Below, piece by piece: positions 40,956 through 52,731 of a DNA stretch of 64,000 nt. Source of the stretch: Mansonella perstans. Taxonomy: Eukaryota; Nematoda; Chromadorea; Rhabditida; Onchocercidae. Positions within the stretch are counted from its first letter, which is position 1, and the number at the start of each line of letters is the position of its first letter. The position numbers and the translations under genes were made by a program. The notes under the pieces were generated by a model. The model had not been told where the DNA came from. It saw only the letters and a program-made list of their open reading frames with translations, and made no database searches. Location of the stretch: positions 1 through 64,000 of the forward strand of contig JBAMDO010000047.1 in the NCBI GenBank assembly GCA_037074765.1, written 5' to 3'.

Positions 40956-42569
40956 ATTAGATAAAAAAGGGACATTTGTAAATGATCAAATTATTTTGAA
41001 GTATACAATTTGCTTCTATAAAAATAACAATTTCAGTAATTCTTTCACCATCACAAATTTTGTTAATCAAAAATTGTATTATTTTAAAATTAACACATTG
41101 ATTATTTTTTATCATTATAGCTTTAATATCGTTATAAAACAAACATACGTGTATGTATACAGACTGAGGTCAACGATTACAATGAATTTTATTACTAATG
41201 CTAAAAGAATGGGATGAAAAGAATTTAATACAAACTTATGTTGCAATTCTTGCGACCGATTAAATCAAATTATAAAGTTCAAGGCTTTCAGTGCAACAAG
41301 AATTCCAATGTAATTAGAAATTTTTCCTTTAAGCTTTTCCGACTTCCACACCTGATCAGTTGGCCTGCTTAACTAAAATAGTATATATACCAAATACTCT
41401 TTAAGATTTTCATGTTATACTAAATGATAAATTTAAGATTGAACCTATAAAATTACTAATCACCTAAATTTATACGAGAAAGATCGATATAAAAGCAAGC
41501 TAGTCCTCTGTATGTCAGTCTGTTTATATGTCTGTCGATACGTATAAGTGTTGAAAAATCTGAAAATGTATCTTATAGATGTATCGTCCGTCGTCGTCGT
41601 CGTTTAAGGAGGCAAAGCAGAGAATTTGCTATTCAACGCCACTCAATTTGTTGATATCTTATATTTTTAGCAATTTAAGTTCATTTATGTTTTCTAGACT
41701 ACCTATATACTTGTTACATTTCCCTTGCAATATTGTATTTCTTTTTTGAATTTCCTCGTACCTTAAAATTTTTTCAAAGTTTTTCAATTTGCATGAAATG
41801 TATGCATGCATTAAATTGATGTGATTTTAAATTCATTAGTTACAAAAATAAGAATTAAGGCAGTAAAAGTTTAATTCTTTTGCAATAAAAAAAAAAAGAA
41901 AGAAAAAAAAAACTACGTTAATTTTTCATTTATTATTGATTAAAAACTATTATTATCTTGAATGATTTTTATCAGTGATAATAATTGCTTTTTTTTTTTT
42001 TTTCAATAACTATCAAAATATTTTTGAAGGAAAAAGAATTTCCAAAAAAAAATTGTTGGTATTCCATTTGTAAATAGACACATGTATTTGATTATATGAT
42101 TAGAAAATGTGTTGACAATTCATACTAATAAATGTCATTTGAATGAATAATTTCATACATATATATTTTCAAAAAAAAAAAAAAAAAGAATAAATATTGT
42201 CATTTATGTTAAAATAAATAACAATGTTTGCTAACAAAAAAAAAAAAAAAAAAAAACCATTTTAGACAAAAAAAAATTTATGAAAGAGAGAATAATTAAA
42301 AAAAAAAGTGTCGTAAAAATTGAACATCAAATATGATTCAACAAGATGTGATTATCATCATTAATGTAATTCAATAATTCAATTTAAATCAATTTGATTC
42401 ACTTTCATGATTTGTCATCTTTTAACATTTAAATAGATAGTAATCAATCAATGCAATATTTATTCTCTTCCATTTTCAACAACGTCATTACCAATTAATT
42501 GGTTTCTATCATCATTCTCTTCCTTCATTTCAATCTGTCAATTTATCGATGTCGCTAATTTTCTTCTAA

Positions 42570-42601
<32 letters not shown>

Positions 42602-43526
42602 AATTAACAAATTAAATGTGTTATTTTAAATAGATTTTCTTTTATGCTTACAAATTTTTTATTTAAGAGTTTTCTATTGAGAGAGAGAGAGAAACTTAAA
42701 GTTTTATTTTATTCAAAATTTAGAACAAATAATAAATTTGCTGTTTTGATTGCCAGGAAAATTTATATAATTAATAGTATTTGAGAATTAATTTGATAGA
42801 ATACATGTTGTTTACAAAATGATGAATAGAATTTGATTGAACATTCAGATTTGATTGAACATTCGCTTATTATGATAAACTTGAATGAGATGGGAAGAGT
42901 GGATTTGTGAATAAATTAAACAAATATCTTTACAACAATTAACTAATTAAAGTAATTAGAGAAGGCGTAAAAACGGAAATGGCGTAACATATAGTTCACT
43001 AATTATTTAATTCAGATACTAGTTTCTCACAACTTCATTTTATGTCATATTCAAATAATTTTGGATCAGAAATGAAATACAAATTGATCGATGATAATTC
43101 TTATAACTATTAAAATTTAATCAAAAATTTAACCAAATTTTAGTATCTGCGGGAAAAGTCGCACATTTGAACATTCATTTGCCCCGCAGGACATAGCAAA
43201 ATTACAACAAATTTCTCTCAATCAGCACTTTGCTGGGTCAGCGCTTTTCTTATCAGGTCAATGCTCGAATTGCAAAAGTAGTCTGAAATGATAGATGATG
43301 ATAAGCTGATTAAATGGTGGAGAAATGTTTTAGTATGTATGTTATGATATATTAAGAAGGAAGATTGTGAAACAAGATTATAAATCAGATCATCATTTCA
43401 TTAAAAAATGGGAAATGATAGATCATACGTAAATGGATCATAGGTCATGAGTCATTTCAAATTGTTTAAATATATCGTAAAAATTTGCTTGTTAACAAAA
43501 AATTGCAAAGAAATATTTAAGGGGGA
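40956..43526. other. Intergenic region with many homopolymer runs
   Basis: Several A or T runs (about 41883-41910, 41990-42003, 42170-42188, 42235-42256, 42570-42597) and a short GA repeat (42678-42692), with no supported exon. It separates the GH18 gene from the metal transporter on the same strand. Confidence 0.6.
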
Positions 43527-46500
43527 ATGGCCGGTGATGGTTCGGGCAAGGAACCAACATTACGGGTAACTACAATGAGCGGTGCTACAGTGCTAAATAA
43601 TTCGAAAAAGATGATGAACATACCGGTGAACTTTAAATTTCCTCATTTTAACAATGAAGAAGAAGAAACAGAAGCAGATGAAAGCGACGAAATTGCGTAA
43701 GTTAGCTATCCTTAAATTAGCTATCATTAAATAGTTAGCTATCACTAAATAGCTATCATTAAATACATTAGTATTTTGAATCGTTATCAGTTATTATCAA
43801 ATGTATCGTTATCAATTATCAATTTCTATATCAATTAATCATTCGAAATACTAATATTTAGAAAATGCTAAATTGCTTTTTACAAATGTAAAAATTTTTC
43901 CCATTCATTGCATTTCTTCCAACAATATTTAGTAAATGCTATTCATTTATTTTCTAAGGAATTTTCATATAAGACATGAAAGATTAATATGAGATTAAAG
44001 GATTTTAAGATTAATATGAGGTTAAAAGATTTTAAAATTAATATGAGGTCAAAGGATTTTAAGATTTAAGACGTTAGTTTTTTGTATTTCATGAAAGAAA
44101 ATGAAATTTGTACATTATTGAAATATGTACAATATAGGTTGTAAATTTTCATCCTTTTATGTGTAAATTGATTGTATATAACGATAATTTTGATTTCACG
44201 AATTTCTTTTTTTAAATTCGTTTTACTATTTAGTGAAAAAGTGATAAAAGAGAAGTGAAATGATCGTAAAATGAACTATAAACTAACAATTTTACAAAAA
44301 TTGTATTTGCATATTATTAGTTTAGATGTATTAGCATGGGAAATTTGAAAAATAAAATAACAAAGGAATTTTTTAACAGTATCAGATACTATTTATTTTG
44401 TTTAAGGATTTTCATCTGCACATATTAATTGTTAACTAAACTGGATCTTAGTCTGTTCTTATCAGAAATGTAGCAAATTTATCTTTTTTTTTCAAGTTAT
44501 CATTATTATGAGATTAATGAAGAGCTATAAGGAGCATTATAATATGTAAGCAACGTGGAAATGACTTGTTTACGCATTTGTTTTTTTGAAAGTTCACTTT
44601 GTTTGATTCTGTATCACTATAACGAAAATTAGATAATATGCAAAGAATATGTAATAGTAATGATAGTAATGAAATTTGAATGTACTTTCAGTGGTAAATT
44701 TTTGAAGTTTAAAATTTTGCAGCAACTATTTCAGATTTAGATTTTAAAACACTTTCCAGTAAATCATAGAGAACCTACCTCCATATATTCAATGGTTATA
44801 TATATTCCAGATTTTGTCCTAGTACGGGTCATGTAACAAAGGAACAGTTATTAGATAAAAATACAATGCTTTCACATAACGATAACAGTACGTCATCCAC
44901 TGGAATCATACTTTCTCATCAATCGTTTTTACCGAATAGAAATCCGAAACGAGTGAGCAAATTTTATCGGAAGCAGCTGAATCTTGTGGAAAATTTCAAG
45001 AAAGATAGCACTGCCATTGAAGTTCGTTTCTTGATTCTCAGTAACTTTTCCAGCGTTCGTATTTGGGATATTTATTGCCAGTAAGTCGCTGTATAACAAT
45101 CAGAACTTTTGTCTTTGATAATGCAATTTATTTTTTGTATTTCAATTGCCTTAACAAAGCATTCGACATATTCTCATATGCAATAAGGATTAGCAGAATT
45201 ATCAATTGCTTTGTCTTTTTGTGCTTATTAAAAAATCGTTTTATTTCTCAGGAACACCGAAGACGGAGGCAAAAAATGCAGAGTTCAGGAGATAATGTTG
45301 AAGATAATAACGAGTCCAAAATGATGTTGCTCGAGGAAGATTCCAATGCAGAAAAAGTAGCTCTGGAAAGCGATTCAACAAACGATAAACATAAAGCGCC
45401 TGCAGTGAGAGTCAAAAAAAAAAGGTATATTGATAAAATTATTTAAAAAATTTTTTCCACTTTTTCATTTTCATTAAAATCTCTTTTTCCTTGGTTAAGG
45501 TTTTTTAGAGTACAATCTCCAACAAATATGTCGGCGGACAAAGCTGCGCGATGGTTGACTATATTTACTCTTATTGTTAACATTTCTTTAGCCATCGCTA
45601 AGGTATTATTTGATTCACAATATTATCGCTTATTAAAAATTTTATGGGTTCTTATGGCGCTTTCCTATACATCTCCAAGTATCTAGTTTGTCCACTCTGA
45701 TTGAAAAATCATTATTCAGTAGTAATTAGTTGCAGACTGCAGCAGCATATCTTTCCGGTTCGTTGTCAATAATCTCCTCGTTAGTTGATTCAGCTGTTGA
45801 TATAACTTCGGGTTTGGTGATTTGGTTAACGGCTCGTGCTATCAGAAAACGAGATCCATACATGTATCCCAGAGGAAGGACACGTTTGGAACCTATTGCC
45901 CTGGTTAGTTCCATACACTATTATCTTGGAAAAAATGTTCCTTAACTCATTAGCGTTTTTCAGTGCTTTAATTCAGAGCAGGATCATTGATTGTCGTTAG
46001 CTGGATGGTTTGACGATTTCTAACTCATTTCTGCTGTACATTTGAAGGTTCCATTAAAAGTTATTTATAGATAATTGTAAGTGTTGTAATGGGAGTGGCG
46101 TCAATTCAAATGGTGGTGCAGTCTCTAGAGTCAGTTATCAATAATACGGTTAATCCAAGAGTTGATATCGTTTCATTATTTATTATGGTTGCTATTATAA
46201 TTATCAAATTCATTCTGATGCTTCTATGTAAAAAGTTAGTGCACTTTTTTGAAGTTTCACATTTATGATGTCATGTCTGGCGATGATTCTACTCAGTAAA
46301 CACTTATGTTGCTGTATAATATTCATTGTACTCAACGATTGCTTAATGCTGTTAATTGTTTCACGAATAGTAAAATGTTGTGAAAAACATGGCTTATGTG
46401 ACTTTTTTTTAGATTTAATTATAATTCTTCAGTGGCAGTGTTGGCGCAAGATCACTGGAATGATTGTATATCCAATACAGTTTCCATAGTGAGTTTTTAG

Positions 46501-47276
46501 CAGTTAGTTTGTCCAGACTTCATGTTCTTTTTTTTTTAAAAAAATCTTCAGGTTAGATGGTTGCTATCTTCATCTTCTGTTGACGAAAACTTTTTCCAGC
46601 ATTCCAGATATCACATACAATTTATTGTAGGTATGTGCTTGGATCGCATCAAATTACTGGCTGTATTTTGATCCAATTGGCGCCATTGCTGTGTCTATAT
46701 ATATTGCTACCACATGGTTTTTCACAGGAAAGGAACACTTGGCGATGCTTTCTGGCAAGTCGGCTGAACCAGAGTTCATTAATCGTATTGTGAAGGTTGT
46801 TTATTTTTTCATTTTAATCAGTTCAGTATATTACAATATATAGCAATGATTTGCTGCCAATGACCATTCTATATGGTATTCATTATTTACATGACCTATT
46901 ACAATTATGAATGTGGATAAATTAATGACATGATAGAAACTGCTAAAACCTGTCGCGACTCAAATCATTCTAATCAGTCAGTCTGTTAAGCTATCATTTG
47001 TGCTAGCAATGAAAATGTAATTTGAATTTGCAGGTATGTGTGGAGCACGACAAGCGAATAGATTACATTGATACTGTTTATGTATATCACTTCGGTACAC
47101 GCTTTCTAGTGGAAGTTCACATTGTGATGGATCCAAACATGACACTTCGTGAGTCACATGACATTAGCGAAGCGCTGCAAACCAGTATCGAAAGTTTAGC
47201 AGAAGTAGAAAGAGCTTTCGTCCATTGTGATTACGAATACGATCATCTGCCAACTGATGAACATAAAATTGTATAG
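43527..47276 (+). CDS. Cation diffusion facilitator, Mn-type DxxxD subgroup, complete
   Basis: Nine exons: 43527-43696, 44811-45021, 45252-45424, 45509-45602, 45736-45903, 46071-46234, 46413-46488, 46631-46795, 47034-47276. They give 487 residues. A long hydrophilic, acidic/basic N-terminus (1-190) precedes six predicted TM segments. TM2 carries SLVDSAVD (Asp234, Asp238), and TM5 carries AQDHWND (Asp340, Asp344). Two DxxxD sites are typical of Mn-type CDFs; Zn-type proteins have HxxxD in at least one site. RGRTRLEPIA is the conserved loop after TM2. The C-terminal cytosolic domain has the ferredoxin-like CDF fold, with VYHFGTRFLVEVHIVMDP and a final FVHCDYEYDHLPTDEH. Role inferred: export or compartment loading of Mn2+ (possibly Fe2+ or Zn2+) by H+ exchange. 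The start Met follows the purine run AAGGGGGA with no acceptor next to it, so a 5' UTR is expected. Confidence 0.93.
43981..44067. repeat. Three-copy 27-29-bp tandem repeat in CDF intron 1
   Basis: Three adjacent units of the form ATTAATATGAGRTTAAAGGA plus TTTTAAG. A separate TTAGCTATCATTAAATA-type repeat lies at 43698-43770 in the same intron. Confidence 0.8.
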
Positions 47277-48459
47277 GTTATTGTTTCCTACGCTTCTACT
47301 TAACCTATGTAATATCTACGACTTAAAATTTTTCCAAGTCATTTCAACCGAGTGCATATATATTTTAACCAATGAATTTTCCCTGCTTATATTCGTTATC
47401 TTATATCTTTTCATTCAGTTCTCATTTGCATAATAATTAGCCAAGTTTTCTATTTTCTTTAAATTTCTTTTAAGTTAAAGTTGAAAGTTTCACTTGTGTT
47501 AAGACTATTTCAGTCTTAATTATTATCCCAGTGCGAAATATCCATACGTGTTACTGATATCTAGAATGTCGCTATTTGAGATTTTAGACTTTTGATATCA
47601 TTTATCTAACGGTTTTGTCATATGAACAGTTGTGTATATAATTACTTTTTTTTATCATTCTGATAGATTTGCTGTGCCTTTAGGATAGTCTTTCACTGTT
47701 GCACATTTGTAGAAAATTCGTTAACTATACATGGATTTACGCCATTATATTTTTACATTCATTTATGTTTCTCAATTTTATTGTTATGATTTACTCCAAA
47801 AAATCTCTATTAGATGCATACAATATACATAACACTTAATGTAAAAGGTATTACGAAAGTTAATCTTTCCCTTTCCAATTATAGGTGTATCATTTTTCTA
47901 TTCATTTTCTGCATAAATATAATCACAACATTGACATTAATCGGATTATTTCTAGATGTAAAATCCAAGAAAAGTTTCATATTGTTGATATTTTGTGACA
48001 GATGTGATTATTTTCACGGTGCCATTAAATTATCCAAATAGAATATCAGATGCCATCGTTTGATTAATCTGACACCGATATAGAACTTTTGTCAGCTACT
48101 GCAACATTTATTGCAGTTCAGCTAGAAAAATCTAACAGAGAGAAATATCGCGTCATAAAATGATTATTTTAGCATTCTTCACTGGATGCTAATAAAAGTT
48201 TTGCCATAGTAACTTGACGTCGAGTGAAATTACTTTGACATTTATGAGTGAAAAGTGATTTGCTGGATTGAATCATTTAATAACATTATCTAATTTTTCG
48301 CTAAAGTACAGAATATGATAACTACCATTCACATAGCATTTACGTGAATATAATTTTTGTATTTTTAAAACAAAGTCGAATCTTAAGGCTTTTCAATAGC
48401 CCAACATTTTAATGAAATAATTATGAAAATCAATCAGATTAATATATATTATATGAAGG
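47277..48459. other. 3' flank of the CDF gene
   Basis: No supported exon. The stretch holds the CDF 3' UTR and AT-rich spacer up to the left end of the inverted-repeat block. Short frames at 47227 and 47814 lack gene-like composition. Confidence 0.55.
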
Positions 48460-48692
48460 TGTCAGAGAAATTGTTTGTTCAACAAGAAAAGAATGAGCCA
48501 AGTTAAAAATAAATCAAAAAAAAATTTCATAAAGAAATTTTCGTTCGATGTGTTTCATACTATATTGGAGAAATTTCCTAATCGATCTTCTTATCTTTAT
48601 ACAGTGATTGAAATAGAGGAGAACAGTAATATATCATAACTTTCTACTCTGACAGTATTGTCAATCATTGATATATTCTATCTCTGTACGAA

Positions 48693-50120
48693 TTATTTCT
48701 CCGCCAATTCAACCATTACATGTATCAAAACGAAAAATTCTAAACAAGTACGTAGCACTGTTATTGCCCAGATTTGCAGTGGTATTTGAGTGATAAAGCA
48801 TAGTATCAGTAATATATTGGCGAAATTGCAAGCTTCAGAATTTGGTGAGAATATGGCTGGAAGGAATAGTACCAATGCAATTATGTTGAATACTAATGCA
48901 AAGTAGTCAAAGTATAAATGCATTCGGATAATTCGGCAATTGAAAGTTAACAGCGCACGTAAAAGACCAGTGGCCATCACCATGATTACCTGCGAATGAC
49001 CATTTACTTGTAGATTACAATAGCATTTGAAAAAAATGTGAAGGAGTCAATCAGTCAGTGTGTCATTCGACCAAATGGCTTGTTGTCGAAAAAATTCAAA
49101 TTTTTTCTTTTGTTTAATTTGTTGTTCTGGCATTTCGCGTGAATTCCACGCAGCCCCGTGAATTCCACGCAGCTCTACAGCTATCAAGTATTACGACTGC
49201 ATTTCTTTGGAAGTATTAATTCACAATACTTACCACATCGTAGGCTGACAAGACAAACAGCAATATGGTGTGTGTTATAACTGAATTGTAGGACATTTTG
49301 AGTGGTGGCCATAGTCTGTAACATTTTTTTGCAAAATTCAGCGATATCGACATGCGTCAGGTGGGAATCGACCGCCATCGATTGCTTGGAAGGCAACCAT
49401 GCTGACCATTAACCATGACGCATCAAAAATTTGAAAAATTAAGTTGAAATTATAATTGACTTACTGCCAGACTCCCCCATTGTATAAACGTAGTATAATT
49501 GCAATGATCATAAAAAAAACGTAAATGTATTCAAAGACAGCAACAGTTGTACAACCACCACGAATAAGACAGGAAGACAAGCAACACAATGGCTCCAACT
49601 GCAAGTGACGCTCGCGAATCCTGAAGGTATTCAGAATATTCCGGAATAGGATCGAATACCGGTAAATGAAGTAATTTTAGATATGTAAGTTTTAACTTGC
49701 AATCTGAATTGATGTATCTTATTGTGTTAAGAATGTATGTAGTCAGCAAAAAAATATAAGAATAGATGTAAAATACTTACTTGGAGTTAAATGGTATAAC
49801 TTTATTACTTTTCTTCTGCCGACGATTCCGGACTGAGATTGCCGATATTCCCCATACTGTATTCTGTGGCGATACTGCAGCAAAACAGTGCAATTTCCAA
49901 TTACTTGAAGTAATTTTGTGAAGTAATATTAGGTATAAAAGAAGATTATATGGGAAAAAAATTGAAGGCAGTAGAGTAGGCAAATTCGTTCATCGGCTCT
50001 AAATGACTGAATTCGATCAGCACGGAATTCCCGTGAATTGAGTGATCTTTGAGATCTAGTTGATCTCATGGATTTTGTTTCTGTACTAATAGGCAACCAT
50101 AATTTTTTGGAATGAATCAT
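48693..50120 (-). CDS. Four-TM-type membrane protein, copy A (best-preserved copy; 5' end uncertain)
   Basis: Unrecognised nematode-type multi-TM protein. Exons (minus): a first exon beginning at ATG 50118-50120 behind a CTTAG acceptor, ending at 50087 or 50024 (both phase 1); 49781-49874; 49465-49620; 49234-49315; 48693-48989. All later phases agree. The third exon has CCLSSCLIRGGCTTVAVFEY followed by a TM segment, similar in layout to LAPTM4-like four-TM proteins. Exon 4 gives a second TM. The 98-residue last exon gives two more TM segments and ends VMVELAEK. The overlapping single-frame translation through 49531-49749 is an intron-reading shadow. Further 5' coding (GDLWFQAGHGCEISPV, about 50155-50205) may belong to it, so the true start is open. 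The intron between exons 3 and 4 contains a tRNA-Gly pseudogene. Confidence 0.62.
49353..49421 (-). pseudogene. tRNA-Gly(UCC) pseudogene
   Basis: 69 nt, clearly homologous to the intact tRNA at 52011-52082 and in the equivalent intron. It keeps the anticodon loop CTTCCAA. It has lost bases in the D arm, has a broken T stem (GGCGG against CCACC), and has a mismatch at the end of the acceptor stem (GCGTCAT/CTGACGC). Confidence 0.85.
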
Positions 50121-50586
50121 CTAAGGTACAGGAAACAAATATCTTACCAGAATGACTGCAATGACGGGCGAAATTTCGCAGCCGTGACCAGCCTGGAACC
50201 ACAGATCGCCGCTCTGTACGTTCTTCGGACGTCTCGATGGTTTTTATGTTCCCACCTGTCACTTTTATGCTACTTGCTAATGCCCATTAGTCTTTCTACT
50301 ATCTTCGTTATTTTCCTTTTTCTTAATTGTCATTTTGGAAGTACTCACACTGATTAAGTACTTCAATGATAAGCATTAAAACTGACCTTAAAATGATCTT
50401 ATCAGACATAACCGAAACAGTTACCACACCACATTACCAGGTAATACTGAGCATTTAAGTTACGACAGATGGATGAATGAAAATATGCAAAGAGCACTTA
50501 CTTGTTGGTTGATTGGTCGTATGGGTCTTTGCCATCCGTCACCGATTTTCCTTTTTCCTTCACCCAAAACATATGGCACTTAAAAT

Positions 50587-50904
50587 AATTGTCAACCATA
50601 TATTATTACGATAAATGGCAAGATCCTCAGGCAGTAGGTAATTGTCAACCATATATTATTACGATAAATGGCAAGATCCTCAGGCCGTAGGTAATTGTCA
50701 ACCATATATTATTACGATAAATGGCAAGATCCTCAGGCCGTAGGTAATTGTCAACCATATATTATTACGATAAATGGCAAGATCCTCAGGCCGTAGGTAA
50801 TTGTCAACCATATATTATTACGATAAATGGCAAGATCCTCAGGCCGTAGGTAATTGTCAACCATATATTATTACGATAAATGGCAAGATCCTCAGGCCGT
50901 AGGT
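50587..50904. repeat. Six-copy 53-bp tandem array at the palindrome centre
   Basis: Six head-to-tail copies of a 53-bp unit starting AATTGTCAACCATATATTAT, at 50587, 50640, 50693, 50746, 50799 and 50852. The first differs from the others by one base (GGCAGTAGGT against GGCCGTAGGT). The array begins exactly at the inner end of arm A. Confidence 0.97.
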
Positions 50905-51441
50905 TTTGGCTGGGATGTCCTTCCTTTAGATGGATAGGCTTGTAGGATGAATCGAGTGTTATTTGCCCATCTGTCTGGATTTGGAGTAAGAACTGTTCTT
51001 CTCCTAGGATGGTTGCTCAAAGGCTAACGGCCCATGGATACATTCGTTTGGTGCCAAATTGAGTTAAATCACATAATACTATATATTCCAAAAACAAAAT
51101 ATTTTCGCTTAAAGGATTAGCCAAGCATGCCTTACGGCTGCCAAGCAATAGCTTTTAATAATCCATTTCATTTCGGAAATGTCTTTTTTAAGTCACCAAA
51201 ACTTCTACTTTAGCCCAACGACCACATTTCCGCTCCACCTGGCACTACCGAGTGCATGTAAGCAAGGCATAAGGGTGGCATCAATTTCCGATAAGCGTGG
51301 AAGCCGTAAAGATCACTGAAATTTTTTTTTTAAATGAAAGATATGAGAATGATTTACGAATTGTAATGATGATCGTTATATGAGTGATGGTAAAGATTAT
51401 TTTGCATTGTTTATTACCGTATATAAACATTAGTTGACATT
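50905..51441. other. Spacer of the palindrome
   Basis: Single-copy sequence between the 53-bp array and arm B, less AT-rich than its surroundings. It has no long open frame and no recognisable mobile-element domain. It may be the remains of an insertion; nothing is identified. Confidence 0.5.
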
Positions 51442-51833
51442 TATTTTAAGTGCCATATGAGCAATCAACCAACAATCTTTTTCCACATTTTCATTATCCA
51501 TCTGTCGTCAGCTAAATGCTCATTATCTGGAATATGGTCTAGTAATTGTTTTGGTTATGTCTCATAAAATCAATTTAAGGTCAATTTTAATGCTTATCAG
51601 AGTATTTAATCAGTGTAAGTATTTCCTAAAAATTGTACCATTTAACTTCAAGTAAGTATTTTACATCTATTCTTATACTTTTTTGCTGACTACATACATT
51701 TTTAACACAATAAGATACATCAATTCAGATTGCAAGTTAAAACTTACATATCTAAAATTACTTCATTTACCGGTATTCGATCCTATTCCGGAATATTCTG
51801 AATACCTTCAGGATTCGCGAGCGTCACTTGCAG

Positions 51834-52731
51834 TTGGAGCCATTGTGTTGCTTGTCTTCCTGTCTTATTCGTGGTGGTTGTACAACTGTTGCTATCTTTG
51901 AATACACTTACGTTTTTTTTATGATCATTGCAATTATACTACGTTTATACAATGAGGAAATCTGGCAGTAAGTCAATTATAATTTTAATTTAATTTTTCA
52001 AATATTTGATGCGTCAGTGGTGTAATGGTCAGCATGGTTGCCTTCCAAGCAATCGACGGGGGTTCGATTCCCCCCTGACGCATGTCGATATCGATGAATT
52101 TTGCAAAAAAATGTTACAGACTATGGCCACCACTCAAAATGTCCTACAATTCAGTTATAACACACACCATATTGCTATTTGTCTTGTTAGCCTACGATGT
52201 GGTAAGTATTGTGAATTAATACTTCCAAAGAAATGCAGTTGTAATACTTGATAGCTGTAGCACTTGCAGAACTGCGTGGAATTTACGCGAAATGCCACAA
52301 CAACAAATTAAACAAAAGAAAAAATTTGAATTTTTTCGACAACAAGCCATTTGGTCGAATGACACACTGACTGATTGACTCCTTCACATTTTTTCAAATG
52401 CTATTGTAATCTACAAGTAAATGGTCATTCGCAGGTAATCATGGTGATGGCCACTGGTCTTTTACGTGCGCTGTTAACTTTCAATTGCCGAATTATCCGA
52501 ATGCATTTATACTTTGACTACTTTGCATTAGTATTCAACATAATTGCATTGGTACTATTCCTTCCAGCCATATTCTCACCAAATTCTGAAGCTTGCAATT
52601 TCGCCAATATATTACTGATACTATGCTTTATCACTCAAATACCACTGCAAATCTGGGCAATAACAGTGCTACGTACTTGTTTAGAATTTTTCGTTTTGAT
52701 ACATGTAATGGTTGAATTGGCGGAGAAATAA
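51834..52731 (+). pseudogene. Four-TM-type membrane protein, copy B, 5'-truncated
   Basis: Exons equivalent to A's last three: about 51812-51967 (or from the internal acceptor, 51834-51967), 52120-52201 and 52435-52731. All three retain open frames and splice sites, and the last exon encodes the same 98 residues as copy A. The first exon and all but the last 16 or so bases of the second (51638-51653) are missing, so a normal product cannot be made from this copy. It is either a recent pseudogene or has acquired a different 5' end. The frame ending WWLYNCCYL at 51901 is a shadow through the intron. Confidence 0.6.
52011..52082 (+). tRNA. tRNA-Gly(UCC)
   Basis: 72 nt with a full cloverleaf: acceptor stem GCGTCAG/CTGACGC, discriminator A, D arm with AATGGTCAGC, anticodon arm GTTGC-CTTCCAA-GCAAT (anticodon TCC), and T arm GGGGG-TTCGATT-CCCCC. 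There is no intron. Box A (TGGTGTAATGG) and box B (GGTTCGATTCC) are intact. It lies sense-oriented inside an intron of four-TM copy B. Confidence 0.96.

Larger units (their letters stand above)
48460..50588 (-). repeat. Left arm of a near-palindromic duplication (copy A)
   Basis: Reading leftwards, this arm matches 51443-52940 read rightwards, including coding exons, introns, tRNA and 3' flank. The inner end is marked by ATATGGCACTTAAAATA (50571-50587), whose reverse complement is at 51442-51458. Copy A contains an extra internal segment of roughly 0.6 kb (about 49800-50350) that copy B lacks. Confidence 0.85.

Noticed and set aside
49531..49749. 72-codon frame ending SYSWWLYNCCCL, conserved in both palindrome copies
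   Set aside because: Conservation is due to the recent duplication. The frame runs through an intron and is out of phase with the exon chain that links the TM segments.
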